Part shown: piece by piece, positions 35,628 to 42,804 of the stretch
Layout: every line of letters starts with the position of its first letter
How positions within the stretch are numbered: position 1 is the first letter of the stretch
NCBI GenBank assembly: GCA_963726795.1
Contig: CAVSDD010000008.1
Span: forward strand, 1 to 64,000
Length of the DNA stretch: 64,000 nucleotides
Source: Hyphomicrobium_A sp963726795
Lineage (GTDB): Bacteria > Pseudomonadota > Alphaproteobacteria > Rhizobiales > Hyphomicrobiaceae
Direction: 5' to 3'
The notes under the pieces: model-generated
What the model saw: only the letters and a program-made list of their open reading frames with translations
Databases searched by the model: none
What the model was told of the DNA's origin: nothing
Program-made: the position numbers and the translations under genes

Positions 35628-36530
35628 TCACGCGGCCTTGGAGGCAGCTTCGCGGCGCGACCAGTCCGACGCCCGCATCATCTTAATCAGGGTGCTCGCG
35701 GCCATCGATCGCTGCCGCCCGGCGACGGCGTAGACATAGACCGTTCGCTGCATGTCGAATCCATCGACTTCGATCAGCTTGATCTGCGGCGACATCGACG
35801 TGCTTTCCGGCGCCATTCCGACACCCAGGCCCGCCGCCAGAATCGCCACAAAATCGGCGTCCGAGCCGGCGTGGTGCGAGGCGTCAAATTCGACACCCAC
35901 TGCGTTCAGAATGGCGCGCCCGCGCTCGAAGTCCTCGCAGTAGGGACGGCAGACGATGCGCTCGCTCTTGAGGTCGGCAGCGCCGATTCTGCTCTTGGCA
36001 GCGAACGAATGACCGATGCCGACGACGAGCCGATAGGACTCCGTGAACAGCTGCCAGCCTTCCAGCCGGTCCCAGCTCTCGGCCAGTTTCGGCGCCACGG
36101 CGACCTCTGCGTCGCCCTTCTTGAGATGCTCGGCGATCTCCGCGCTCGTACCGCGCAGGAATTTCAGGTTGAGCCCCGGCATCGCGCGCACGAGCTCTTT
36201 CAGGAACGGAAGCACGATCTCGATATTCACGGTGAGCGGCAGCGCAATCGAGAGCGGCGCAATCGCTCCCTTCTTGATTGACGTCGCAACCTGCTTTGCG
36301 GCCTGAGCGCTGTCGAAGCACTGCTGCATCAGCGGCAGCATGCGGTGGCCGAGCTCGGAGAGGTGCGTGAGATTGCGCTCGCGGCGGAAGAGCTCGCCGC
36401 CGAGCTCCTCTTCCAGCTGCTTGATGGCGCGGGTCAGCGACGGTTGTGCAACGTGGCATTCCTCGGCGGCGCGGGTGAAATTCAATAGTCGCGCCACGGC
36501 AAGGAAGTACCGAACCTGGTGCATCTCCAT
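35628..36530 (-). CDS. LysR-type transcriptional regulator (copy 1)
   Basis: 300 residues from ATG 36530 (MEMHQVRYFLAVARLLNFTRAAEE). The N-terminal winged helix-turn-helix has CHVAQPSLTRAIKQLEEELGGELF, followed by the effector-binding periplasmic-binding-protein fold with LNLKFLRGTSAEIAEHLKKGDAEVAV. It is divergent from an SDR gene, with shared element copy B in the intergenic region about 65 bases from its start. This is the standard place for LysR autoregulation. It is the leading candidate to bind the ATAGC-N5-GCTAT element seen six times nearby. It is clearly paralogous to the LysR gene at 44461. Confidence 0.92.
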   Translation of the reverse strand: MEMHQVRYFLAVARLLNFTRAAEECHVAQPSLTRAIKQLEEELGGELFRRERNLTHLSELGHRMLPLMQQCFDSAQAAKQVATSIKKGAIAPLSIALPLTVNIEIVLPFLKELVRAMPGLNLKFLRGTSAEIAEHLKKGDAEVAVAPKLAESWDRLEGWQLFTESYRLVVGIGHSFAAKSRIGAADLKSERIVCRPYCEDFERGRAILNAVGVEFDASHHAGSDADFVAILAAGLGVGMAPESTSMSPQIKLIEVDGFDMQRTVYVYAVAGRQRSMAASTLIKMMRASDWSRREAASKAA

Positions 36531-36595
36531 GCGGGTACCGAAGCTTATCCCAAACGCGGCGGCAAAATTCGCTCGATTAGAAAATAGCGCCAAGC

Positions 36596-36658
36596 CATAG
36601 CCGCCCGCTATCAATTCCGGACCCATACGGCATTTCAGCTTACAACTTCTTACACGTA
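36596..36658 (+). promoter_or_regulatory. Shared LysR-type element, copy B
   Basis: ATAGC (36597-36601), spacer CGCCC, GCTAT (36607-36611), ATTTC (36632-36636) and GTA at 36656, 17 bases after TTTCAG. It lies between the divergent LysR and SDR genes and points toward the SDR. Confidence 0.75.
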
Positions 36659-36777
36659 CCGTCGCTGGCGAAACTGGTTCCCCGCTGACGGTCTCCCCCG
36701 CCGTCAGTTCCCTGGACCCGGGGCCTTGTGCCCCTCGCGAGTGCCCCGGGTCGATTTTCTGCTGACAGCGACCGGAG

Positions 36778-37623
36778 ATGACCAAAATGCTGGACAAACC
36801 TTTGAAAACGGCAGGCGATGCAGCCCCGTTCGGCTATGGCGAATTATCGGGCAAATCGACCATCGTGACCGGCTCGACCAGCGGCATCGGCCTGGGTGTA
36901 GCGCGTGCATTCGCGGCCTGCGGCATGAACGTCATGCTGAACGGTTTCGGCGACCGGGCCGAGATCGACCGCACGGCGGCCGAGCTTGCCGATACCTATG
37001 GCATCAAGACCGCCTATTCGGCTGCCGACATGTCGAGGCCCGACGATATCGCCCGCATGGTCGATTGGACCACCGAGACATTCGGTGCCGTCGATGTGCT
37101 GGTCAACAACGCGGGCATCCAGCACGTGGAGGCGATCGAGACGTTTCCCCTCGAGAAGTGGAACGCCATTCTCGCGATCAACTTGTCGGCGGCCTTCCAC
37201 GCGATCCGCGCGGTTGTCGCCGGCATGAAGACGCGCCGCTTCGGCCGCATCATCAATGTCGCCTCGGCGCACGCGCTCGTGGCTTCGCCGTTCAAATCAG
37301 CCTACGTCGCCGCCAAGCACGGCATCGTCGGTTTGACCAAGACGGTGGCGCTCGAGACCGCCGAGTTCGGCATCACCGCCAACGCCATTTGCCCGGGGTA
37401 CGTGCTCACCCCTTTGGTGCAAAAGCAGATCCCGGAGACCGCCAAGGCGCGCGGGCTCACCGAGGAGCAGGTCGTTCGTGACGTGCTGCTGCATGCCCAG
37501 CCGACGCGGCAGTTCGTGACCACCGAGGAGATCGGCGCGCTCGCGGTGTTTCTCTGCTCGCAGTCGGCGCGCTCGATCACCGGCGCGGCGATCCCGGTCG
37601 AAGGCGGCTGGACCGCCCAGTAA
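36778..37623 (+). CDS. bdhA: Short-chain dehydrogenase, 3-hydroxybutyrate dehydrogenase-like
   Basis: 281 residues (ATG 36778; ATG 36787 with GGAG upstream is equally good). Classical SDR: TGSTSGIGLGVARAFA for NAD(P) binding, LVNNAGIQHVEAIE, and the catalytic Ser/Tyr/Lys in NVASAHALVASPFKSAYVAAKHG. NAICPGYVLTPLVQKQI plus QPTRQFVTTEEIGALAVFLCS are typical of D-3-hydroxybutyrate dehydrogenases, which convert 3-hydroxybutyrate to acetoacetate in PHB and ketone metabolism. A 20-residue N-terminal extension precedes the Rossmann core. Element B upstream and the divergent LysR suggest direct control. Confidence 0.82.
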   Translation: MTKMLDKPLKTAGDAAPFGYGELSGKSTIVTGSTSGIGLGVARAFAACGMNVMLNGFGDRAEIDRTAAELADTYGIKTAYSAADMSRPDDIARMVDWTTETFGAVDVLVNNAGIQHVEAIETFPLEKWNAILAINLSAAFHAIRAVVAGMKTRRFGRIINVASAHALVASPFKSAYVAAKHGIVGLTKTVALETAEFGITANAICPGYVLTPLVQKQIPETAKARGLTEEQVVRDVLLHAQPTRQFVTTEEIGALAVFLCSQSARSITGAAIPVEGGWTAQ

Positions 37624-37705
37624 TTCGTCAAAGCAGGATTTGAATCGAGGCGTCGGCGCTGCCGGCGCCTCGTTGCGTGTGCGCGAGGTCACCTGGATCG
37701 CCGGT

Positions 37706-37769
37706 GATAGCCCAGGGCTATCGATACGGTTGCCAAACGGCATTTCAAATCAGGGGCTTCAGAAGGGCA
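37706..37769 (+). promoter_or_regulatory. Shared LysR-type element, copy C
   Basis: ATAGC (37707-37711), spacer CCAGG, GCTAT (37717-37721), ATTTC (37742-37746) and GCA at 37767, 18 bases after TTTCAA. It lies about 70 bases upstream of the cupin start. Confidence 0.75.
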
Positions 37770-37836
37770 TCTTGCTGGTCATGGGCGCGGGCCTTCCTCG
37801 CCCACAGCCAACCCCCTTTCTGCAAAGGATGCTCTC

Positions 37837-38316
37837 ATGACCCAGACCATCAAGCTCAGCTCGGTCCTTGCGGCCCTCATCGCCGTCGGAGCCGTCGCCG
37901 TTTCTGCGCCAGCGTTTGCGGGCAGCTGCCCGGCCGGCAAGGAAACCACCACCAATGGCCAGAAGGCCGGCGCCACCGCGCACAAGGACGTCAAGGAAGA
38001 GCTGCTCGGCCAGATCGATCTCTCCAAGGAAAAGATCGCAGTCGCCGATCATCACCTTCGCATGCGCCGGCTCGAGATCCAACCCGGCGGCGAGGTTGCC
38101 TGGCACAGCCACGGCGAGCGGCCGGCGTTGATCTACGTCGTTGCCGGCTCGATCACCGAATACTCGAGCCATTGCGAAGTGCCCATCGAGCACACGACCG
38201 GCGAGCTATCCGTCGAGCAGGGTGGCCTGTCGCACTGGTGGAAGAACAACACCAAGAAGCCGGTGACGTTGATCTCTGCCGACATCGCGCAGGACTCCGA
38301 CCAGCACGGCATGTGA
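37837..38316 (+). CDS. Exported cupin-domain protein
   Basis: 159 residues. Signal peptide (LSSVLAALIAVGAVAVSAPAFA), then a mature N-terminus starting GSCPAGKETTT. The single cupin barrel has motif 1 as PGGEVAWHSHGERPALIYVVAG (two His and one Glu as metal ligands) and motif 2 around LSHWWKNNTKKPVTLIS, where the third His is recognisable. A Cys lies between the motifs (SSHCEVP). Periplasmic single-domain cupins of this kind are of unknown function; a metal-dependent dioxygenase or binding protein is possible. It follows element C directly and ends before a stem-loop that separates it from the MFS gene. Confidence 0.83.
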   Translation: MTQTIKLSSVLAALIAVGAVAVSAPAFAGSCPAGKETTTNGQKAGATAHKDVKEELLGQIDLSKEKIAVADHHLRMRRLEIQPGGEVAWHSHGERPALIYVVAGSITEYSSHCEVPIEHTTGELSVEQGGLSHWWKNNTKKPVTLISADIAQDSDQHGM

Positions 38317-38326
38317 GCGGCTCAAC

Positions 38327-38386
38327 TCGGAGCCGGGCCAATCTCGTTGCTGCTCCTCCCAGTAACGAGACGACGTCCGGCTCCGA
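38327..38386 (+). other. Nested stem-loop between the cupin and MFS genes
   Basis: The outer arms TCGGAGCCGG (38327-38336) and CCGGCTCCGA (38377-38386) pair perfectly. Inside, TCTCGTT and AACGAGA (38342-38348, 38364-38370) pair again. The loop contains CCTCCC, complementary to a ribosome binding site. No U-run follows, so it looks like an attenuator or RNA-processing site rather than a terminator. Confidence 0.5.
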
Positions 38387-38413
38387 ACTCCATTGGCAAC
38401 AGGGAAGCCTGAA

Positions 38414-39634
38414 ATGGCCGGAATTCTCAGCACCGCCGCGCTACCGCGCGATCCGCCGCAGCACCGCGCGCTCGACGGCACGGTGCGCTTCGTCGTCATC
38501 GCCACCATGGCCTTCCTGACGGTCGTCGACCTTTTCGCGGCTCAGGCCCTTCTCCCAACCCTCGTCAAACGCTATGGCGTATCTCCGGCCGCGATGGGGC
38601 TGGCGGTGAACGCGTGCACCTTCGGCATGGCGGCGGCGGGTCTCGCGGTCGCTCTCTTCAGCCGGCACATCGACCGGCGGTCGGGGATCCTGGTCAGCCT
38701 CACCCTTCTCGCCATCCCGACAGCGCTGCTGGCGCACGCACCCAACTTGGCCGTGTTCGCCACCTTGCGCGTCGTGCAGGGCGTGCTCATGGCCTCGGCA
38801 TTCACGCTGACGCTCGCCTACCTCGGCGAGCGCTACAGCGCGGAAGATTCCGCCGGCGCCTTCGCCGCCTACATCACCGGCAATGTGGCAAGCAATCTGC
38901 TGGGGCGCCTGATCGCTGCCGGTGTCACCGAGCACGCGGGCCTCAACGGCGCATTCTATACCTTTGCCGCGCTCAATCTGCTCGGCGCGGCGCTCGCCTA
39001 CTTTCGCATACCGCGCGTAAGCCCGGCTGGCGGCGCGGGTGCCAGCGCCGACGACATGATGTCGAGCTGGCTGACTCACCTGAAGCACCCGGGGCTGCGC
39101 GCCGGCTTCGGCGTCGGCTTCTGTATTCTATTCGCCTTCATCGGCACATTCACCTTCGTCAACTTCGTGCTCGTGGCAGCGCCGCTGTCGGTCGGCATGA
39201 TGGAGCTCGGCCTCATCTATCTCGTCTTCTTGCCGTCGATCTTCACGACACCATTTGCAGGGGCGGCGGCGAAAAAGTACGGAACGCGGCGCGCGCTATT
39301 GGCGGCGCTGGCGACGGCCGCTGCAGGATTACCGCTCCTCCTTTCCTCGCGCCTGAGCCTGGTCCTTGTCGGCATGGTGCTGGTGGCGGTGGGGACCTTC
39401 TTCGCGCAAGCCTTGGCGACCGGCTTCGTCAGTCATACGGCAAAGCGCGATCGCAGCGCGGCGAGCGGCATGTACCTCGCCAGCTATTTCATCGGCGGAT
39501 TGATCGGCACAGCCGTGCTCGGCCAGGTCTTCGACCGGTTTGGCTGGCCGGCGGCGGTCATCGGCATCGCCATCGCGCTCGGCTCAGGCGCATTCCTGAG
39601 CGTCTACCTGCGATCTGAGGAAGCAGCGGCGTGA
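38414..39634 (+). CDS. MFS transporter (drug/metabolite exporter type)
   Basis: About 406 residues from ATG 38414, with AGGGA upstream. Twelve hydrophobic segments are visible, with a longer loop after helix 6 (RIPRVSPAGGAGASADDMMSSW). MFS features include VVDLFAAQALLPTLVKRYGVS, LGERYSAEDSAGAFAAYITGNVASNLLGR and DRSAASGMYLASYFIGGLIGTAVLGQVFDRFGW. It resembles 12-helix proton-coupled exporters (arabinose-efflux/YnfM-like). The substrate is unknown. It is probably co-transcribed with the cupin gene through the stem-loop. Confidence 0.88.
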   Translation: MAGILSTAALPRDPPQHRALDGTVRFVVIATMAFLTVVDLFAAQALLPTLVKRYGVSPAAMGLAVNACTFGMAAAGLAVALFSRHIDRRSGILVSLTLLAIPTALLAHAPNLAVFATLRVVQGVLMASAFTLTLAYLGERYSAEDSAGAFAAYITGNVASNLLGRLIAAGVTEHAGLNGAFYTFAALNLLGAALAYFRIPRVSPAGGAGASADDMMSSWLTHLKHPGLRAGFGVGFCILFAFIGTFTFVNFVLVAAPLSVGMMELGLIYLVFLPSIFTTPFAGAAAKKYGTRRALLAALATAAAGLPLLLSSRLSLVLVGMVLVAVGTFFAQALATGFVSHTAKRDRSAASGMYLASYFIGGLIGTAVLGQVFDRFGWPAAVIGIAIALGSGAFLSVYLRSEEAAA

Positions 39635-39645
39635 TCGCAGTGCGC

Positions 39646-39708
39646 GATAGGCCAGGACTATGGAGTTCGGAGCCAATCGCTATTTCAAGGTTGGGCCGCG
39701 CTTGCGCA
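39646..39708 (+). promoter_or_regulatory. Shared LysR-type element, copy D
   Basis: ATAGG (39647-39651), spacer CCAGG, ACTAT (39657-39661), ATTTC (39682-39686) and GCA at 39706, 17 bases after TTTCAA. The palindrome has one substitution per arm. It lies 57 bases upstream of the DUF302 start. Confidence 0.7.
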
Positions 39709-39764
39709 AGGTGAGTTGGGAACATCGACCGGGGCCGCGTGCCCGAAAACGACGGAGAGCTCTT

Positions 39765-40259
39765 ATGACCATTCGCAATTCAACTCTCGCACTTACTGCA
39801 ACGCTCATCGCCGCCGGTGCGCTTGCCATCGCGGCACTGTCCCCGGCTCGTCTCCAGGCAGCCGTCAACGCTGACGGCATCGTCAAGGTCAAAAGCGCCT
39901 ACGGAGTCGACGAGACGGTCGATCGCCTCAAGGCTGACATCGAGAAAAAAGGCATCAAATTCTTCATGACGGTCGATCAGTCGAAGCTCGGCGGCGACGC
40001 GGGCATCGCATTACGCCCGTCAAAACTTTTGATCTTCGGCAATCCCCCGCTCGGCATCCAGTTCCTCACCGCCAACCCAAATGCGGGTCTAGACTGGCCG
40101 GTGCGCCTGCTCGTCAACCAGGACGCGAACGGACAGGTGTGGGCCGTCTATACGGATTTCGGCTGGATCGCCAGCCGCCACCACATCACCAACCGCGACG
40201 CGCAATTCAAGATGGCGTCGGAGGTGATCTCCTCGATTACGTCGAGCGTGACGAAGTAA
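39765..40259 (+). CDS. Exported DUF302 protein
   Basis: 164 residues from ATG 39765, with GGAGAG upstream. Signal peptide (ALTATLIAAGALAIAALSPARLQA) followed by the DUF302 domain: VKVKSAYGVDETVDRLKADIEKKGIKFFMTVDQS (in pieces), RPSKLLIFGNPPLGIQFLTANP and VYTDFGWIASRH. DUF302 proteins are small soluble domains of unknown biochemistry, sometimes linked to stress or sulfur chemistry. Element D directly upstream and the patatin gene 33 bases downstream suggest a two-gene unit. Confidence 0.9.
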   Translation: MTIRNSTLALTATLIAAGALAIAALSPARLQAAVNADGIVKVKSAYGVDETVDRLKADIEKKGIKFFMTVDQSKLGGDAGIALRPSKLLIFGNPPLGIQFLTANPNAGLDWPVRLLVNQDANGQVWAVYTDFGWIASRHHITNRDAQFKMASEVISSITSSVTK

Positions 40260-40292
40260 CTGCCAATCCGGCGCCAGCGAGTGGAGACCCAG

Positions 40293-41567
40293 ATGGGTGA
40301 GAAATCGAAGCTCAACGGAGCCAAGGCCAGCGCAAGCGTCAAGGCGCCGCTGGCGACGGACGGGCACGGGCGTATCGTGCTGGTGTTGCAGGGAGGCGGA
40401 GCGCTCGGCGCCTACCAGGCCGGTGTCTACCAGGCCCTGCACGAAGCCGACATCGAGCCCGACTGGGTCATCGGCACGTCGATCGGGGCCATCAATGCGG
40501 CGCTGATCGCCGGCAACGAACGGGAAAATCGCGTGCCGGCGTTGCGTGCGTTCTGGGATCGCATGGCGCACAAGTCGGTGTGGCACGAGTGGGCGCTGTG
40601 GCCGCGTTTCATGCAGTCGGCGTCCTACCTCAACACACTGACGTCCGGCCTGCCGGGGTTCTTCGTTCCCAATCCGCTGGCCTTCCTCGGACCGCACGTG
40701 GATCTGGGCGCGGATAACGCCGGCTTCTATTCCACCGAGCCTTTGAAAAAGACGCTCACCGAGCTCGTCGACTTTTCGATCTTGCCCGCCAACAAGCCGC
40801 GCCTCACGGTCGGCGCTGCGCACGTTCGCACGAGCCGCATGCGCTATTTCGACAGCAAGACGACCGAGATCGGCGTTGAGCACATCATGGCGTCGGGCGC
40901 GCTGCCCCCTGCGTTCCCGGCGGTACGCATCGATGGCGAGCTGTATTGGGACGGCGGTATCCTTTCCAACACTCCGACCGAAGCGATCTTCGACGAGAAC
41001 CCGCGCGTCAACTCGCTCGTCTTTGCCGTGCACATGTGGAACCCCGAGGGATCCGAGCCCCAATCCATCTGGGAGGTTCTGCACCGCCAGAAGGACATTC
41101 AATATTCGAGCCGCGTCGCATCTCACATCGCGCGCCAGGCGCAGATCCACCGGCTGCGCCACATCATCCGCGAGCTGGCGATGATGCTGCCTGAAGAGGT
41201 GCGCGCCAGCCCAGCCGTGCGCGAGCTTGCCGGCTACGGCTGCCTCACGCGCATGCACGTCGTGCGCCTGCTATGGCCAGGACACGACAATGAGGACCAC
41301 ACCAAGGACGTAGACTTCAGTCCATCCGGCATCCGCAAGCGGTGGGGGGCCGGCTACGAGAAGACAATGCGCGCGATCGAAGGCGCGCCGTGGAAGGGCG
41401 AGTTCGATCCGATCGAGGGCATCTTCCTGCACGAGCTGATCGAAGAGGCACGGATGGATCCGATGGCAGGCCCGCTGATGGTCGAAGCGCAGACGTCGCT
41501 CGACCTCAGTCGCGCAGCCGCTCGGCTTCAGGGAGAGAGCACGCTGCCCGCGTCGGACTTGAAGTAG
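40293..41567 (+). CDS. Patatin-like phospholipase with DUF3734 tail
   Basis: 424 residues from ATG 40293, with GGAG in the preceding GTGGAGACCCAG; a GTG start 12 bases earlier is possible. The patatin core has the oxyanion loop LQGGGALGAYQAGVYQAL, the nucleophile GTSIGAINAAL (Ser) and the catalytic Asp in YWDGGILSNTP, all intact. The C-terminal part (from about residue 245, RQKDIQYSSR onward) matches the DUF3734 extension found with PHB-related and lipid-active patatins. A role as lipid or acyl hydrolase is likely. The hbd-type SDR in the same regulon makes a link to PHB or fatty-acid turnover conceivable. Confidence 0.92.
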   Translation: MGEKSKLNGAKASASVKAPLATDGHGRIVLVLQGGGALGAYQAGVYQALHEADIEPDWVIGTSIGAINAALIAGNERENRVPALRAFWDRMAHKSVWHEWALWPRFMQSASYLNTLTSGLPGFFVPNPLAFLGPHVDLGADNAGFYSTEPLKKTLTELVDFSILPANKPRLTVGAAHVRTSRMRYFDSKTTEIGVEHIMASGALPPAFPAVRIDGELYWDGGILSNTPTEAIFDENPRVNSLVFAVHMWNPEGSEPQSIWEVLHRQKDIQYSSRVASHIARQAQIHRLRHIIRELAMMLPEEVRASPAVRELAGYGCLTRMHVVRLLWPGHDNEDHTKDVDFSPSGIRKRWGAGYEKTMRAIEGAPWKGEFDPIEGIFLHELIEEARMDPMAGPLMVEAQTSLDLSRAAARLQGESTLPASDLK

Positions 41568-41892
41568 TCACACACCGCGAGTCGCTCGCTCGAGCTGTCG
41601 CCGGCATGTTGACGTGCCGGCGCAGTCGTTTCGAGCCGCAGCTGCATTTGCATCTCCCTAAAATTCGACCAGAAATCCCCGCGATGCCGACGGCGCTGGA
41701 ACGTTACCGCTGGCGCGTTGCGACCGAACAGCTCACCGATAGCGCACGAGCATCAATTCAAAAGGAACTCGGCATTTCAGTTCGGCACCTGGGAACGGCA
41801 TAACGGCTTCACGGAAGTGCTGACGAGTTCGCATTCAGCCAATCCGAAGACCGAGAGTTTCAAACGCAATGCCAACCCCCAGGAGACCTACA
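41568..41892. other. Intergenic region before the 41-residue peptide gene
   Basis: Contains a perfect eight-base stem CGCCGGCA/TGCCGGCG at 41599-41622 shortly after the patatin stop, probably its transcript end although no U-run follows. Regulatory element copy F lies at 41738-41800. Nothing else is recognisable. Confidence 0.5.
41738..41800 (+). promoter_or_regulatory. Shared LysR-type element, copy F
   Basis: ATAGC (41739-41743), spacer GCACG, AGCAT (41749-41753, a weaker right arm), ATTTC (41774-41778) and GCA at 41798 (within GCATAA), 17 bases after TTTCAG. It lies about 95 bases upstream of the small peptide gene. Confidence 0.7.
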
Positions 41893-42018
41893 ATGAAAGC
41901 CTTCATCATCGCCGCTCTCTTCACGATCGCTTCCGTCGCCACGCTCGGCGCGCCGGCCCAGGCCGACAGCTTCACCGTGCACGGCTTCAACGGCGGCAAC
42001 TCGTACGGCGGCCGCTAA
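41893..42018 (+). CDS. Very small secreted protein (41 residues)
   Basis: AGGAG lies eight bases upstream of the ATG. The product is almost all signal peptide (MKAFIIAALFTIASVATLGA, then PAQA) followed by a mature part of about 17 residues (DSFTVHGFNGGNSYGGR), Gly/Asn-rich and lacking Cys. A strong terminator follows 28 bases after the stop, and element F lies upstream, so this is a complete one-gene unit and not chance. No family was recognised; an exported peptide or small periplasmic factor is suggested. Confidence 0.65.
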   Translation: MKAFIIAALFTIASVATLGAPAQADSFTVHGFNGGNSYGGR

Positions 42019-42045
42019 AATCACGACCACGAACTTGTCACGAAC

Positions 42046-42075
42046 GGCCGCAGGCTCCTCCCCTGCGGCCTTTTT
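42046..42075 (+). terminator. Rho-independent terminator after the 41-residue peptide gene
   Basis: GGCCGCAGG (42046-42054) pairs perfectly with CCTGCGGCC (42062-42070), loop of seven, followed by TTTTT. Confidence 0.9.
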
Positions 42076-42076
42076 C

Positions 42077-42453
42077 GTTGGGGCGAGCCGCGCTCGTGAG
42101 CAGCGCGAAACCCATGCGACCTCGCTCGGAGTTGGAGCCGCACGAGTCTCGCCCGCAGACCAACGGCGAGCTCAAGGCCGCGCTCGTGTCCTGCGCTTGA
42201 GTGCCGACCGCCGATGCTCCGTTCAGCCGGAACTAGTGCCATCTACTCAGATTAGACTTCGATTTGAGGGTCATCCGTCCCGCGTTCGCTTGGAACTCAA
42301 AATCGCATCATAGCTTGCGGCTATCGAATCCCGATCCAATCGATATTTCAGCCGGCACCGCCGCGTCGGTAGTTTGCCCTTGCACGCAGACAGCGTCGCA
42401 CCCCCGCGACGAGGATGCGCAAAGTGATTGTTTCAAACCCAAGGGAGACCACC
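42077..42453. other. Intergenic region before the 88-residue secreted protein
   Basis: About 375 bases without a supported gene. It contains regulatory element copy E at 42309-42371. The stretch 42077-42300 has no recognisable feature. Confidence 0.5.
42309..42371 (+). promoter_or_regulatory. Shared LysR-type element, copy E
   Basis: ATAGC (42310-42314), spacer TTGCG, GCTAT (42320-42324), ATTTC (42345-42349) and GTA at 42369, 17 bases after TTTCAG. It lies about 85 bases upstream of the start of the 88-residue protein. Confidence 0.75.
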
Positions 42454-42720
42454 ATGAAGAGAATCGCAATTGCAGCGGTTGCCGCCGCCCTGCTCGCAGG
42501 CGTCACCCCCGCCCTCGCCAAGGAAGATTGCAATGCCGGTTACAAGGATTTCCTCGGCAAGATGTCGATCTACGTCAACAAGATGAGCGGCTATGAGCTG
42601 GCTGACGCCGTGCGCAAGTCGCTCGACGCCTACAACTCCTGCTCCTCGGGCGACAACTTCTCGCCCCATGGCGTCTGGGACGGCATCCTGGCCGACATGA
42701 AGTCCAAGGCCGGCAACTAA
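42454..42720 (+). CDS. Small secreted protein with two Cys (88 residues)
   Basis: Starts at ATG 42454 (GGGAGA upstream); the longer frame upstream is not needed. A signal peptide (RIAIAAVAAALLAGVTPALA) is followed by about 65 residues with two cysteines (KEDCNAGYKDF and YNSCSSGDNF) that could form one disulfide around an amphipathic helical region (SGYELADAVRKSLDAY). No family was recognised. It has its own regulatory element (copy E) and terminator, so it is a stand-alone member of the putative regulon. Confidence 0.75.
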   Translation: MKRIAIAAVAAALLAGVTPALAKEDCNAGYKDFLGKMSIYVNKMSGYELADAVRKSLDAYNSCSSGDNFSPHGVWDGILADMKSKAGN

Positions 42721-42736
42721 GGTTCTGCCATTAAGT

Positions 42737-42764
42737 GGCCCCTCGAGCGAAAGCTCGGGGGGCC
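42737..42764 (+). terminator. Stem-loop terminator after the 88-residue protein gene
   Basis: GGCCCCTCGAGC and GCTCGGGGGGCC form a 12-base stem with one T-G wobble and a GAAA tetraloop, followed by TCTTCG. A strong hairpin with a weak U-tract. Confidence 0.7.
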
Positions 42765-42804
42765 TCTTCGCATCCGGCTAACCTTTTAGGCGCTCATAAT
42801 CGTC

